Assembly: GCA_003255065.1 (NCBI GenBank)
Contig: QAOA01000112.1
Location: 314,392 to 378,391, forward strand
Direction: 5' to 3'
Length of the DNA: 64,000 nt
From: Cercis canadensis
Taxonomy: Eukaryota; Streptophyta; Magnoliopsida; Fabales; Fabaceae
Every line of letters begins with the position of its first letter. Position 1 is the stretch's first letter. Position numbers and translations under genes: made by a program. Positions 43,726 through 54,468 of the stretch are shown here, in pieces. The notes under the pieces were generated by a model. That model made no database searches and was not told where the DNA came from. It saw only the letters and a program-made list of their open reading frames with translations.

Positions 43726-45702
43726 ATAAGAAGAAGAAGGACATTAGCTAGCACATTTGATGGACACTACATCTCAGTCACAGTTAACCATTGAATAACA
43801 AAGACTTTAGACCAAGAGGAATATGCTTAAACAGGAAAGAAGAAAAAGGAAAATAAAGCACATGGAAATGAAATGATTAATCTAAAGAAAGAGAATCCCA
43901 TTTGAAGACAACAGTCACAAGGAAAATGCAGGAATAATTTATATCAGAAAGATAGCAACTGCCAAAACTCACCGTATAGACTAAAGAGGCATAGAACATG
44001 GCTTATTTCCACCAGTAATGGTCCTAGATTTTTTTGTAGGGATACTCAAATATTAACACGTTTTGCAAAGCTACTGGTTTGTGAATCATATACACCAATG
44101 ATATAGAGACAACGTAGGGGCCACCACACCTAATATTATGTATATATTCCCCACGTTGATAAAACTCAGAGGATGAATCAAAACGGTGCGTGTAGGTGAC
44201 TGCTTTTAATGCTATTTATTCATTTAAAGATTAAATATATAATTTATAAATAAATTTGGTCATTATCTTTCATCTCATGGTGATTTTGGTCCATTCATCA
44301 TTTAATTGACTTAAAAACACCAGACTCGGCAAGAAAAGACTAGTAAAAGATTTGACAAATCAAGGTAATTGAATTGCAAATTCAATTTCAAACTTCTTTT
44401 GGTCATTAGTCAATTTTGAAAAAAAATGTAAGAGCTAGATAATTATAGTATTTTAATTGTAGAGGATAAAATATCTTACACCCAAAAAAGGTTAAGATAA
44501 AATTCAAAAGTGGTAAAGGTATAAATCATGAAAGTGATTGAAAGAGACTACAGATAGAAATAGGAGAGGTCAACATTGCCCATGCAAAATTTGTTCATTT
44601 CCTCTCATACCCACTCTTCCACTCTTCCTTCCCATGACTGGTTTGGTACCAAATCACATTCTATATAATGGTAAAAAACACAGTCATATTCCATATCCCA
44701 CACTACCAGCAAGACAAAAAGTGATGTACGAAGATGCTTTTAATTTAGTTGATGGGAGGATATAGGTATTTTATTCATTATGTAGAACAAAATATGGCAA
44801 GAAAGAGACATATAAGGAATGGAAAGAATAAAGATTACATGGCAATGAAAAGGAAGGGTTAAAGAATATGAATATCAGAAAAGCAAACCGAACGATGAGA
44901 TAAGAGAAAATAAAAAAAAAAATTAAGAATTAGAAGTTCATAAATGTCGTTTATGGTTCAAGGAACTGAGGAAGAGCCCTATTTTTTTCTCGGGAAAAAG
45001 TGAAAAAGAAAATAATGCAAGAAAGCTACAGAAGATAAGAGAATAGTCATAGCTGCTGAAGGAGGGAAAAGAGATTCCAGGAAAAGATTTGGTTCCGCTC
45101 TCTATCTCTTTTCTAATATTTTTCCTGGGAAACAAACAAGGTGAAAAGTCTAAAATAATAGGAAGGGACATAGTGATATCAGAAAATTAACTAACCGGCC
45201 AAATAAAAAAGAGAAGTTGATAGCATCAGCGACTCAGATCACTAAATGAAACCCCGTTCATCGTATAATTTTTACCAGAAATCACAGTCTAACATGAATT
45301 TCAATAGATTCCAAGCGAGATTCCCAAGAAACAAACAATCAAAGTATCTAAAAGGAAACTTCCCAAAGAGTCGATATATCATATATCTCAGCAACTTTAT
45401 AAAAGAAGCCAAAAACTATAATACAGATCAAAACAAGCTACCAATCAACTGCAAAATTAATCTACCAAAAATTTTACCAAGAAACAATCAAATCAACCAA
45501 CAAATAACTCAATTCATATAATCCACACCATCTCTCAAAATATAAGCACAAAATATCAAAACAAATGAAAAAAAAAAACAGTAAAATTAAGCTCTTAACC
45601 ATTTTCCCGGGAAACAAACAAAGCAAACAAAAACACCAGAAAGTCGATACACGTACTCCATAAATAACATTTCAAAATGAAAATCAAAATAGAGAAGAGT
45701 AC

Positions 45703-45830
45703 CTGATTTTGAGAGCAGAAGCAGAAAGAGCAGGGGAGTGAGTCGAGTGAGCCGAGTTAGCGGTCCAGATCTGGTTGACGACTCGCTTCCCCAAGTTAGC
45801 GATCCCTGGGCTCTTCGTATTGGCGGCCAT
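45703..45830 (-). CDS. late embryogenesis abundant protein At5g17165-like, exon 1
   Basis: The ATG at 45828-45830 opens MAANTKSPGIANLGKRVVNQ, followed by a Ser/His/Ala-rich stretch, and the exon ends at a CAG/GTACTC donor. Basic and Ser/Ala residues without acidic ones suggest an organelle-targeting peptide (inference). Phase 2 joins correctly to exon 2 at 41677. The start is chosen because it is the first ATG after a TATA box at a suitable distance and matches the usual N-terminus of the family. Confidence 0.85.
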
Positions 45831-45953
45831 ACAAAGAGAGAGTAAGAGCAAAGGAAGGAACACAAGACAAGGTAAAATCTAAAAAGAGCAGACAGCACAG
45901 AGAAAAAGAGAGCGTGTAGCCTTTGTGAATAGGTAATGGGTAATGGCAATGGA

Positions 45954-45962
45954 TATTTATAG
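45954..45962 (-). promoter_or_regulatory. TATA box of the LEA-like gene
   Basis: The minus strand reads CTATAAATA about 125 bp upstream of the start codon. This would leave a 5' UTR of roughly 95 bases. Confidence 0.6.
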
Positions 45963-46317
45963 AAAGAGTAGAAGGGTAGACAGAGTGAGGAAGTGGTGGT
46001 TGAAAGAAATGGGTATGTGTAACAGTGACTGTGTCACCCACACCAACGCCCTCGCTCCATTTGTTCCTATCTAGTACCTACCAGGTACGATAACGGTACT
46101 AGCTAACCCCCGTTATTGTCCTCACGATCCACCGTTACAATTTTATGTTCATTTTTGGAAAATCTCAATTTTATGGAGAAAATTATTAAGCCGATGGAAT
46201 TTTTAATGAAAATTTATAGGAGGATTTTCTTTTAAATTAAGTGATTAGTTTTTTAAATATTTAGTTATTTTTATTTATATTTAATACTTTAAAATATAAT
46301 AACTACATAATTAAATG

Positions 46318-46505
46318 TAAGAGATTTTTCACGTATAAAAAAAGTATATGATATTTTTTTGACATAACAATAATTAATGTGAAAATATTTAATCTTAACC
46401 ATTTATATTTAATGATTAAGATTAGTTATTTTTAACATTAATGATTCTCATATTATCACGTCAGTGAAGTATCACATACTTCTCTAATATAAAAGGATCA
46501 CCCTT
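46318..46505. mobile_element. palindromic MITE, copy 2
   Basis: It shares GAAGTATCACATACTTCTCTAATATAA and the internal AATATTTAATC...GATTAAGATT hairpin with the copy at 43545-43725. It is located upstream of the LEA-like gene. Confidence 0.55.
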
Positions 46506-46716
46506 AAATATAATAATTATATAGTTTAAATATGTTAATTTTTTGTTTACTTGAAATAATTGACTAAATGGCCAAAGTTACTATTTTATAGCTAGAGATA
46601 TTCTTGGGGTAGGAGATGAGAGATAACCTTAAGACTAGAAACAGATCTACTAAACTATATATAGACAAAATTATTGCGTTTTAGGTATTTTTATTTTTTG
46701 ATATTATCTCCTTCAA

Positions 46717-46747
46717 ATATATATAGATATATATATATATATATATA
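46717..46747. repeat. (TA)n microsatellite
   Basis: ATATATAGATATATATATAT continues for about 31 bases with one interruption. Confidence 0.9.
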
Positions 46748-46918
46748 AGAATTCTATGATACTACAAATGTAAGCCATATCACATTGACATAGCAAGCCC
46801 ATGTAATTTATTTTATTTTCTTAAAAAAACTTAAAAGTAATTTATTTATACATACATTATTTATATATTAATTATTTTTATGTAATATAATATACTACAT
46901 AAATACTAAAAATATNAG
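46748..46918 (+). repeat. AT-rich dispersed repeat, copy A
   Basis: It begins with an ATTCTATGATACTACA-type end and closes with ACATAAATACTAAAAATAT. It is the same family as 47193-47402 and 48556-48969. Confidence 0.65.
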
Positions 46919-47192
46919 AATTTTGTTTCTTAGACCTTAATTATTATTTTTTATTTTTCACAATGCAAAAAATCACATGCTTCCATGCATGTGGTAAGAA
47001 TTTATGTTAAATCACACAATAATTTAGTTTTTTTTTTTTTTTTTGTGAAGAGGTGCGTTGTAACTTGTGAACCGTTTCAACTTTCAAGGATGTATTTGTT
47101 TTTTCAAAGAAAGATCCTTTAGGAAAAAAAATATAAGTATGTCATCCTACACTAATATAAATATATCATACAATATTAATATAATAAATATC

Positions 47193-47402
47193 GAGGATTC
47201 TATGATAATACATAAGTATGTCATACTACACTGACGTGGCAAGCATATATAATTTTTATATTTTATTATATATAAAATATAATTTATTTAATTTTTTAAA
47301 CAAACTTAAAAATAGTTAATTTGTACACATGTCATTCATTTATTGATTTTTCTTATGTAGTATGACATATTACATAAATACTAAAAGTATTTAAGAAACC
47401 TC
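47193..47402 (+). repeat. AT-rich dispersed repeat, copy B
   Basis: GAGGATTCTATGATAATACA starts the copy. TAGTATGACATATTACATAAATA and AGTATTTAAGAAACCTCC close it. Start and end are partly complementary (GAGGATT / AACCTCC), which suggests a MITE. Confidence 0.7.
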
Positions 47403-47550
47403 CAATACATATTTATTATTAACTTTTTTTTTTATATTTTATTAAATATAAAATATAAAATATAATTTATCATATTTTTTAAATAAATTTAAAAACTATT
47501 AATTTCTAACTTCAGGTTATATTGGGGAAGGGATGCAACTACCCCGGAGG

Positions 47551-47570
47551 GAACCGCCTGCAGGCGGTTC
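47551..47570. repeat. perfect 20-bp GC-rich palindrome
   Basis: GAACCGCCTGCAGGCGGTTC is its own reverse complement. It lies in otherwise AT-rich DNA just after ACTACCCCGGAGG. Confidence 0.97.
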
Positions 47571-48555
47571 ACAAATTAATTATTTTTATAACATATTATA
47601 TCAATATCAAAGCTATGTAATAAACCTCGAACAAAAAAAATGCTGAATTTTACGCGTTTTAGACGCGAATGTGGCGTGGTGAGGAATATTCCGAAATATT
47701 CCGTTAAGATTTGGATGACACCTCATCGCTGACTGCTAGGATGCCCCGTTCGTCAAGGAGAGCCCATTTTAATGATTGGACTGTTAGGATGGGATTATTC
47801 TTATAGATTTTTCTTAACTTAGAAAATGAAATTAAATGAATCAATTTATATAGGGAATACACTCAACGAGTTTAGTAGTACTTTTTCTAATCATAAAAAT
47901 TAAATGATTTAATATTATAAATTTTATTTTTATCATATATTTTTTTTTCTTATTTTCTCAATGCATTATACTCTTATATAACTAAAAAGAAACTCCATTT
48001 AATCTAGTAAAATTAATTACAAATAAAAAAAAGTCAGTATAATAATCTTAAAGTTTATCAATATATTATATTAATAAGAAAATATATAGCCTTGACACCT
48101 TTTAAATATCATAAAGTTAGAGATTATAATTTCTATGAGCGTGTCATGTGACGATAAATTCTATTAAATAAATATATGAAAAAATAAAACAAGCACAAAA
48201 TATATTAAAAACTTAGTAATATATTTAAAAAATGGTTAATAAAAAATCCGATTAAATGAAATTAATAGAAAATTAATGTAGTGCAACTTAAATTTTATAA
48301 TATTAAAATAATTTGAGTCAAATCAGTCAACATCGAAATCAGATTCAATTGGGTATATAATATCACTTAATGGCTAATGCTCTATATTGTTTGATATGTG
48401 AGATATTTTAGTCAACAAAGAACCTTTCCCAGTAAATGAGAACAATTTAATAACAGTTGAAATTACAAGCATGACACATCAATATTTGATTTCAACCAAA
48501 CAAGTGTAGCCACCAAATTGATGATAAATTAAAATAAAATAAAAGGAGGTTTTTT

Positions 48556-48969
48556 AAATCCGGGATTCTATAATACTACATAAATATGTCATATTACACT
48601 AACGTGACAAACATATGTAATTTTTATATTTTATTAAATATAAATATAATTTATTTTATTTTCTCAAATAAATTTAAAAATAGTTAATTTGCACATGTGT
48701 TATTTTTATATTGGCTAATCTCATATAGTATGACATACTACATAAATATAAAAAGTATTTAAGAAACCTCCTATATTNTTAAATACTTTGTTATATGTCA
48801 TACTACATAAGAATAGTCAATGTGTAAATGACATGTGTATAAATTAATTGTTTTTAAGTTTGTTTAAAAAAATAAAATAAATTAATTTTATATCAAATAA
48901 AATATAAAAATTACGTATATTTATCACGTCAATATAGCATAACATACACATGTAGTATTATAGAATCCC
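48556..48969. repeat. AT-rich dispersed repeat, copies C and D in inverted orientation
   Basis: Copy C (48556-48776, +) and copy D (48778-48969, -) meet head-to-head at an N (48778), giving a roughly 400-bp inverted repeat. The outer ends read GGGATTCTATAATACTACAT and ATGTAGTATTATAGAATCCC, an exact match in inverse orientation. Confidence 0.8.
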
Positions 48970-49339
48970 AAAAATAAAATTTACCAAAAATTATTCCCAA
49001 TTCATAATTATTTGTCATTAAATTCATAGAGAATCATGTTCTAACTTTTGATTTGTCTACAATCCACATTTATTCCTTCCGCATGTTACAATTGCTTTAT
49101 GTAACCCTTCCCTTTGTTGAGAGTTTGCCATTTCCACCTAGTCAACCCAATTTACTTCGTTCTACCTAACCCATCCCAACTGAACCCAAACTATTTTGAT
49201 TCGTTTGGGTTCTAAAAATGGCCCAATCTAACCTAATTGAGTCCATGATCACCTAGCTCTAAATAAAACAATCATAATGATATATAATACCTTCAAATAT
49301 TTGTTATAATAAAACTATTTATAATTTTGTATAAAATAA

Positions 49340-50290
49340 TAAACTTGTGAAAACTTTTAATTTGATAGTTAGTATATGAAATACAAAACATAGATACAAG
49401 ATTTTCATATAGCTCCCACTTTGATTACCTTCAGATCTTATGAATCTCTCATGATTACTTATATTTGGGTACTTTTAGAAAATTCATTAAAAATATATAT
49501 TAACTTACCTCGTCATGCATATATAGGTTTTTTTATAACTTGATTTTAATAATCAATGTATTGTGCTGCATTTTCTATTTATGTTCAAATAGTATCTCGA
49601 TTTTGTATGAAATATATAAAATAAGGAACTTGTTAAAACTATTAATTTGATAGTATATGAAATTCAATAAAAAAAAATATATTGATTTTCCTTTCCATAT
49701 AGGTTTTGTTATAACTTGATTATAGTAATTAATGTATTAATTCATTTTCTATTTATGTTCAAATAGTATTTCTTGATTTTGTATGAAATATATAAATTAA
49801 GGAACTTGTTAAAACTATTAATTTGATAGTATATGAAATTCAATAAAAAAAAATATTGATTTTCCTTTCCATATAGGTTTTGTTATAACTTGATTATAGT
49901 AATCAATGTATTAATTCATTTTCTATTTATGTTCAAATAGTATTTATTGATTTTGTATGGAATATATAAAATAAGGAACTTGTTAAAACTATTGATTTGA
50001 TAGTTATATGAAATTCAATAAAAAAAAATATTGATTTTCTTTCCATATAGGTTTTGTTATAACTTGATTATAGTAATCAATGTATTAGAATTCATGTTCT
50101 ATTTATGTTCAAATAGTATTTCTTGATTTTGTATGAAATATATAAATTAAGTAAGGAAATTATCAATCCGATAATTAGTTTGTGAAACAAAAAAACATAT
50201 ATAGATACAAAATATTCGTATATATTTCCACTATTGATTACCTTCATATCTTATAAATCTCTCATGACAAATATACTAGTACATGCATAT
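49340..50290. repeat. tandem array, about 175-bp unit
   Basis: AAAACTATTAATTTGATAGT recurs at 49635, 49811 and 49985, with a diverged copy near 50160 and an earlier diverged, longer copy at 49350. Intervening unit sequence (CCATATAGGTTTTGTTATAA; TCTATTTATGTTCAAATAGT) is nearly identical among the central units. Confidence 0.9.
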
Positions 50291-50371
50291 AGAAAAACTT
50301 CTCATTTCATATAAATTTAATTTGTTATAACTTGATTCTAGTAATCAATGTATTAGTATTACATTATGCAT

Positions 50372-50519
50372 TGTCCTTAAGGAGACGCTTCAATGGTTGA
50401 GTCATTGGTATTTCATTATAGAGGCTCTGAGTTCAAATTCTATTGAAACTGCGTGGGATACAATTTTGGAAGAGGATAATCTACACGCCAATGTGTAGAT
50501 TCCAATAGATAAAAAAAAA
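50372..50519 (+). mobile_element. tRNA-derived SINE
   Basis: It has an A-box-like region (TCAATGGTTGAGT near 50390) and a B-box-like AGTTCAAATTC (50430-50440) at normal spacing. A short body with a CTACACGCC..GTGTAG hairpin and a terminal A-run (50511-50519) follow. No clear target duplication was found. Confidence 0.6.
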
Positions 50520-50669
50520 TTATTCTATTTATATTCAAATAGTAGTGGGAAAGTATATGTGGATTTTCTAACTACCACAGACCTACCACCTTCTTTGTTA
50601 GGCCATCGGTAATAATCTCTCTTCTTGGTTCATGCACATTGCGATTGAAACAACAGAAAAACAAAACCA

Positions 50670-50678
50670 TATATAAAA
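50670..50678 (+). promoter_or_regulatory. TATA box of the aspartic protease gene
   Basis: TATATAAAA is followed about 30-45 bases later by a CT-rich stretch (AACTCTCTCTCTTCC) typical of plant transcription start regions. Confidence 0.6.
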
Positions 50679-50905
50679 ACCATAGAGCTTTGACAAAAAT
50701 ATAATTCTCCATCCTCCAACTCTCTCTCTTCCTCTTGCTCTTGTAATAAAGTATTACGGGTTGCCATAGAAGCTTTTATGTTTCTCCATACCTTGTAATC
50801 ATCTCTGTCCTCATTTATCTGCTACAACTCTCAACTACTGAAGCTGTCAACAATGGCGGATTCAGCGTTGAGCTTTTTCGCAGAAACTCCTTCCAGCACC
50901 GTCTC

Positions 50906-52012
50906 ATGAAATCAACCAATATTCCAAACACTGCACAATCCCCTGCAACTGCCTATCTTGGTCACTATCTCACAAAGCTATCCTTTGGAACTCCACCAGT
51001 AGACATTTATGGCATTGTGGATACAGGTAGTGATCTTATATGGACAAGTTGCGTACCCTGTGATAATTGCTATAAGCAAATTAACCCCATGTTTGATCCT
51101 CAAAAGTCCTCAACTTATAGCAACATCTCTTGTCAATCACAGCAATGTCATAAACTTGATACAAGTCTATGTTCCCCTCAAAACCACTGCAATTACACCT
51201 ATGCTTATGCAAGTGCTTCTATAACACAAGGTGTCCTAGCACAGGAAACAATTACCTTTACCTCAACCACAGGAACCCTAGTTTCCCTTCAAGGTATTGT
51301 TTTTGGTTGTGGACATAACGATACCGGGTCTTTCAATGATCATGAAATGGGTATAATAGGGTTAGGAGGAGGAGAAGTCTCACTCATTTCTCAAATAGGT
51401 AATTCACTTGGAGGCAAGAGATTTTCTCAGTGCTTGGTTCCATTTCACACTGACATCAGTATTTCCAGCAAAATGAGTTTTGGCAATGGAAGTGAAGTTT
51501 TAGGAGATGGTGTGGTTTCTACACCTTTGGTTTCCAAACAAGATAAAACCCCATATTTTGTTACCTTACAAGGGATTAGTGTTGGAGATACCTATTTGCC
51601 TTTTAATACTTCTCAAGAAATGGTCTCAAAGGGAAATATGTTCATTGATTCTGGGACACCTCCAACTATTTTACCCCAAGACTTATATGATAGATTAGTA
51701 GCTGAAGTAAAGAATCAAGTTGGAATGAAACCCATTGAGGATGAACCAGATTTAGGTTCTCAGCTTTGCTATAGGACTAGAACTAATCTTGAGGGGCCAA
51801 TTCTAATTGCCCATTTTGAAGGGGCAGGTTTGCAATTAACACCAACACAAACATTCATTTCACCAAAGGATGGTGTTTTTTGCTTTGGAATGACCAACAC
51901 TAGTAGTGATGTTGGAGTTTATGGTAACTTTGCTCAATCAAATTATTTGATTGGATTTGACCTTGAAAGACAAGTTGTCTCTTTCAAGCCAAAAGATTGT
52001 ACTAAATTGTAG
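50906..52012 (+). CDS. nepenthesin-type aspartic protease (CDR1-like), N-terminus defective
   Basis: This is a single-exon frame of 368 codons from the ATG at 50906. It is a pepsin-like A1 aspartic protease of the plant nepenthesin/CDR1 group, normally secreted to the apoplast and active in defence or peptide processing. First catalytic motif: VDTGSDLIWTSC (Asp39). The nepenthesin-type Cys-rich insert follows (CVPCDNCYKQINPMFDPQKS; CQSQQCHKL; CNYTYAYAS). The second catalytic motif is FIDSGTPPTILP (Asp248), and the C-terminus ends GFDLERQVVSFKPKDCTKL. Upstream in the same frame lie a hydrophobic stretch and GGFSVELFRRNS, the usual prepro sequence (about 50790-50905), but no in-frame ATG precedes it. 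The nearest ATG (50779) is out of frame. The propeptide is also shorter than usual for the family. It may be a protein without secretion signal, or an early pseudogene. Confidence 0.88.
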   Translation: MKSTNIPNTAQSPATAYLGHYLTKLSFGTPPVDIYGIVDTGSDLIWTSCVPCDNCYKQINPMFDPQKSSTYSNISCQSQQCHKLDTSLCSPQNHCNYTYAYASASITQGVLAQETITFTSTTGTLVSLQGIVFGCGHNDTGSFNDHEMGIIGLGGGEVSLISQIGNSLGGKRFSQCLVPFHTDISISSKMSFGNGSEVLGDGVVSTPLVSKQDKTPYFVTLQGISVGDTYLPFNTSQEMVSKGNMFIDSGTPPTILPQDLYDRLVAEVKNQVGMKPIEDEPDLGSQLCYRTRTNLEGPILIAHFEGAGLQLTPTQTFISPKDGVFCFGMTNTSSDVGVYGNFAQSNYLIGFDLERQVVSFKPKDCTKL

Positions 52013-52046
52013 AGTTTTGCCTTCCTTGTAAGGTGTTGTTTATCCA

Positions 52047-52052
52047 AATAAA
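52047..52052 (+). terminator. poly(A) signal of the aspartic protease gene
   Basis: AATAAA lies 35 bases after the stop codon. Confidence 0.6.
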
Positions 52053-53914
52053 ATCATTCTATATTCATATTCTTCTTGAGGATGTATCAATCAATAATAT
52101 TAATGTAAAACCTTCTCATGAAATTCGGCTTTTTTCCAATTTTTGTTTTTGGTAATATGAAATTTGGATAAAATATATTAATAATGCAAAAAATAAACTT
52201 AATTCCATAAATAACATACTTTTTAAATTGTGTCATTATAAGGGTGACGTAATAAACTCAATTACGCCTAATTCTGATTCTTGCCATAATCCTTGACAGT
52301 GCTACCATGTGAAAGAGTAACGCATCCTTGTAGTGACGACATTTGGATATTGCGTCATCACAAGAGTAGTGCCATTTTTCAAATGACATTACTCTTGTGG
52401 TGCCACAATATATACAATTGCGTCACTGGTCATTTTTTCACAATGAAAACTACGGTAGATGTGGAAATTATTTGAAAAGTATGGTATTTGTGGAATTAAG
52501 TTTTCAAAATACATTATTGAAGTAATTGATCCATATTGAAATTTAGCTTTTGCTTAAAGGTGAGATTTTTAAGGTTCTAGACTTCTAGTTTCATTCCAAT
52601 AAATTTACCCCATTTCCTTTCCTTCCTTGCAAACAAATAAATAAAAGAAGAGTGTGAAATTGAAATGGCAGCTAGCACTAGACTACCCTCAAACAGAACT
52701 TGAAGTAGCCTGCATTCTTCTTAATTTCTTCATTTTGAAAACAATGTTCTGCACATGGCTTGAATTGTGGCCTAATTCACGCAATATATCATGGACTGAA
52801 TGTTGTGAACAAACTTTGAGGGGGAGGAAATTGGAGATTCAATCAGTTTCTTTTTCCTTGTAAAACTAATAATTAATGACTGACTAATGACTATACAGTG
52901 TATTTAGGTATGGGTATCGTCATAGGTTAGTGTGAGAAAGAGATATTTCATTAGTACTGCACTAAAGTTTTTCTAATTATTGAAATTCTACTCATTTCTT
53001 AACTTATGGATGCAATAAAGTCATATAAATCATATAACATCTCTTTATAAAGTCTGAAAAATATAAATAGTGAAAAAAATATGTAAACGCACACTTACAA
53101 ATGTTAATTGTGTTTTTTTAGGCAAACACTTTGCCCAGTATCTAAGATAATCATATAATTTTTTATTTATATATTTGTTAGTTTCGTATTTATATACATT
53201 GTATCTTAAATCCTTTTTTTTTTTTTGTAAAATTCTTATATTATACTCATGCTTATATTTTAACATTTAATTAATTTAATTATTGTACTTTAACTTATTA
53301 ACAATTAGAATTTCATTGACTGATCACTTTTTGATAGGCAATCTGTAAATATTAATATAAGTTTTCGCTGAAGCTTGTAACATGTCTTGACCTTAGAATG
53401 ATATAGCTTCCACTCACCCTAAACTTTTGCTTATTAAAAAAAAAATCCGTCAACTACCAAACCCTCAAAGCATAGCTTAATATTAACAAAAAATAAATAT
53501 TAAGTAGTAAATATATATAGAGTATGAATACATACTCCAAAAGCAGAGTTGACAACTTAAGAGATTCTTATATGCTCCATGAGCAAGAGAATTGCTTGTG
53601 CTCCACCAACTATGATTTAAGAACTATACTTACCGAGTTGAGAGTATTGGAGTGGCTTCGATTCAGAGATTAGTTACTCCTAGAAAGATATTTGTTGTTA
53701 ATATCCTTCATGTGTCACAAAAGTAATGTTACATGTTGTCAAACTTGTGAATTAACTCATAAACTCGGACGAGTTTACTTTCTTAGAGGCAAAATTGAAT
53801 AAAATCAAGGCATATTTTCTCCATAGTAAACTCAATGTATAATTTGTCAATAATCTATGGGTCTAATGAAACATTCTTTAGTTATAAGAGTCAGATGGTT
53901 AATGTCAGTTTACC
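52053..53914. other. gene-free intergenic DNA after the aspartic protease
   Basis: No gene is supported. It includes a short inverted repeat (CACAAGAGTAGTG at about 52359-52371 against CATTACTCTTGTGGTG at 52386-52402) and the left copy of a diverged segmental duplication (53100-53550). An open frame at 52654-52863 shows no domain. Confidence 0.6.
53100..53550 (+). repeat. diverged segmental duplication, copy 1
   Basis: Blocks such as TTTATATATTTGTTAGTTT, a T-run followed by AAATTCTTATAT, TTAACAATTAGAATTTCATTGAC and CCCTCAAAGCATAGCTTAATA recur in the same order at 59660-59930, with additional similarity near 59096-59170. Confidence 0.6.
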
Positions 53915-54108
53915 AACGAAGGTTGGCCTGAGTGGAATGAGCTCTGGTCGTTTAAACAAGTGATCTCAAGTTCGAGTCTTTGTGAATGTAACAAATTTTC
54001 TTGGGAGAGATCTTTACTTTAGCGCCCAATTATATCTCAGAAGATTAGTCTTAGGCAACGCCTGTGGATATTTTGGTTTACGACTTTACCCAACTTAAAA
54101 AAAAAAAA
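53915..54108 (+). mobile_element. tRNA-derived SINE
   Basis: A box TGGCCTGAGTGG (53924-53935) and B box AGTTCGAGTCT (53969-53979) have normal spacing. The body ends with CCCAACTT and an A-run (54097-54108). Imperfect TCAGTnTnAC strings flank it at about 53905 and 54109. Confidence 0.8.
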
Positions 54109-54309
54109 TCAGTGTGACTTTGTGAACTTGGGTAAAGTTGCAAACTCGGATATGAGTTCAGGCTGTGCCATCATATGGGCTTTTTTAATGGTTATTTTCT
54201 CTTAGGTTCAGACTGGCCACTAAAGCCCAAGATCGGAAACCCGAATTATCAAAAGTGAGAATCCTAAAAGCTATCATTAGGAAAAAAAAAAAAAAGAAAA
54301 AAAAAAAAG

Positions 54310-54468
54310 AGAAGCCTAAACGCTGCAATTTTGACTGAAAATCCTATAGTTCTCTTCTTAAGTCTTCGACTATTCCGTCATCACTGAGCCTTCTTTCCGT
54401 TCCGGCCTCTGCGTTATCGTCTCTTCTTCGACTTGGATTCTGACTTCGAGTTTTCTGCTCCTCCTCAA
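54310..54468 (+). other. 5' UTR exon of the F-box/LRR gene (approximate start)
   Basis: A CT-rich, balanced stretch ends at CTCCTCAA/GTAAGC, a plausible donor at 54469. It is followed by a 1.6-kb intron with acceptor CAACTTGTAG at 56101 directly before the start codon. Structure inferred without transcript data. Confidence 0.5.

Larger units (their letters stand above)
41678..45702 (-). other. 4.0-kb intron of the LEA-like gene
   Basis: It is bounded by a GT donor (45701-45702) and an AG acceptor (41678-41679). It is AT-rich, with no internal gene supported. It holds a possible degenerate MITE at 42525-42775 and a palindromic MITE copy at 43545-43725. Short open frames (for example 44538-44765) look like chance. 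Confidence 0.75.
46506..50640. other. gene-free AT-rich intergenic DNA
   Basis: No coding sequence is supported in about 4.1 kb. The stretch holds a TA microsatellite, four copies of a roughly 200-bp AT-rich repeat (two head-to-head), a GC-rich 20-bp palindrome, a 175-bp tandem array and a SINE, annotated separately. Ns at 46916 and 48778 are sequencing ambiguities. Confidence 0.7.

Noticed and set aside
52654-52863. 69-codon open frame after the aspartic protease
   Set aside because: No similarity was recognised and no start context or conserved motif was seen; it is probably chance.
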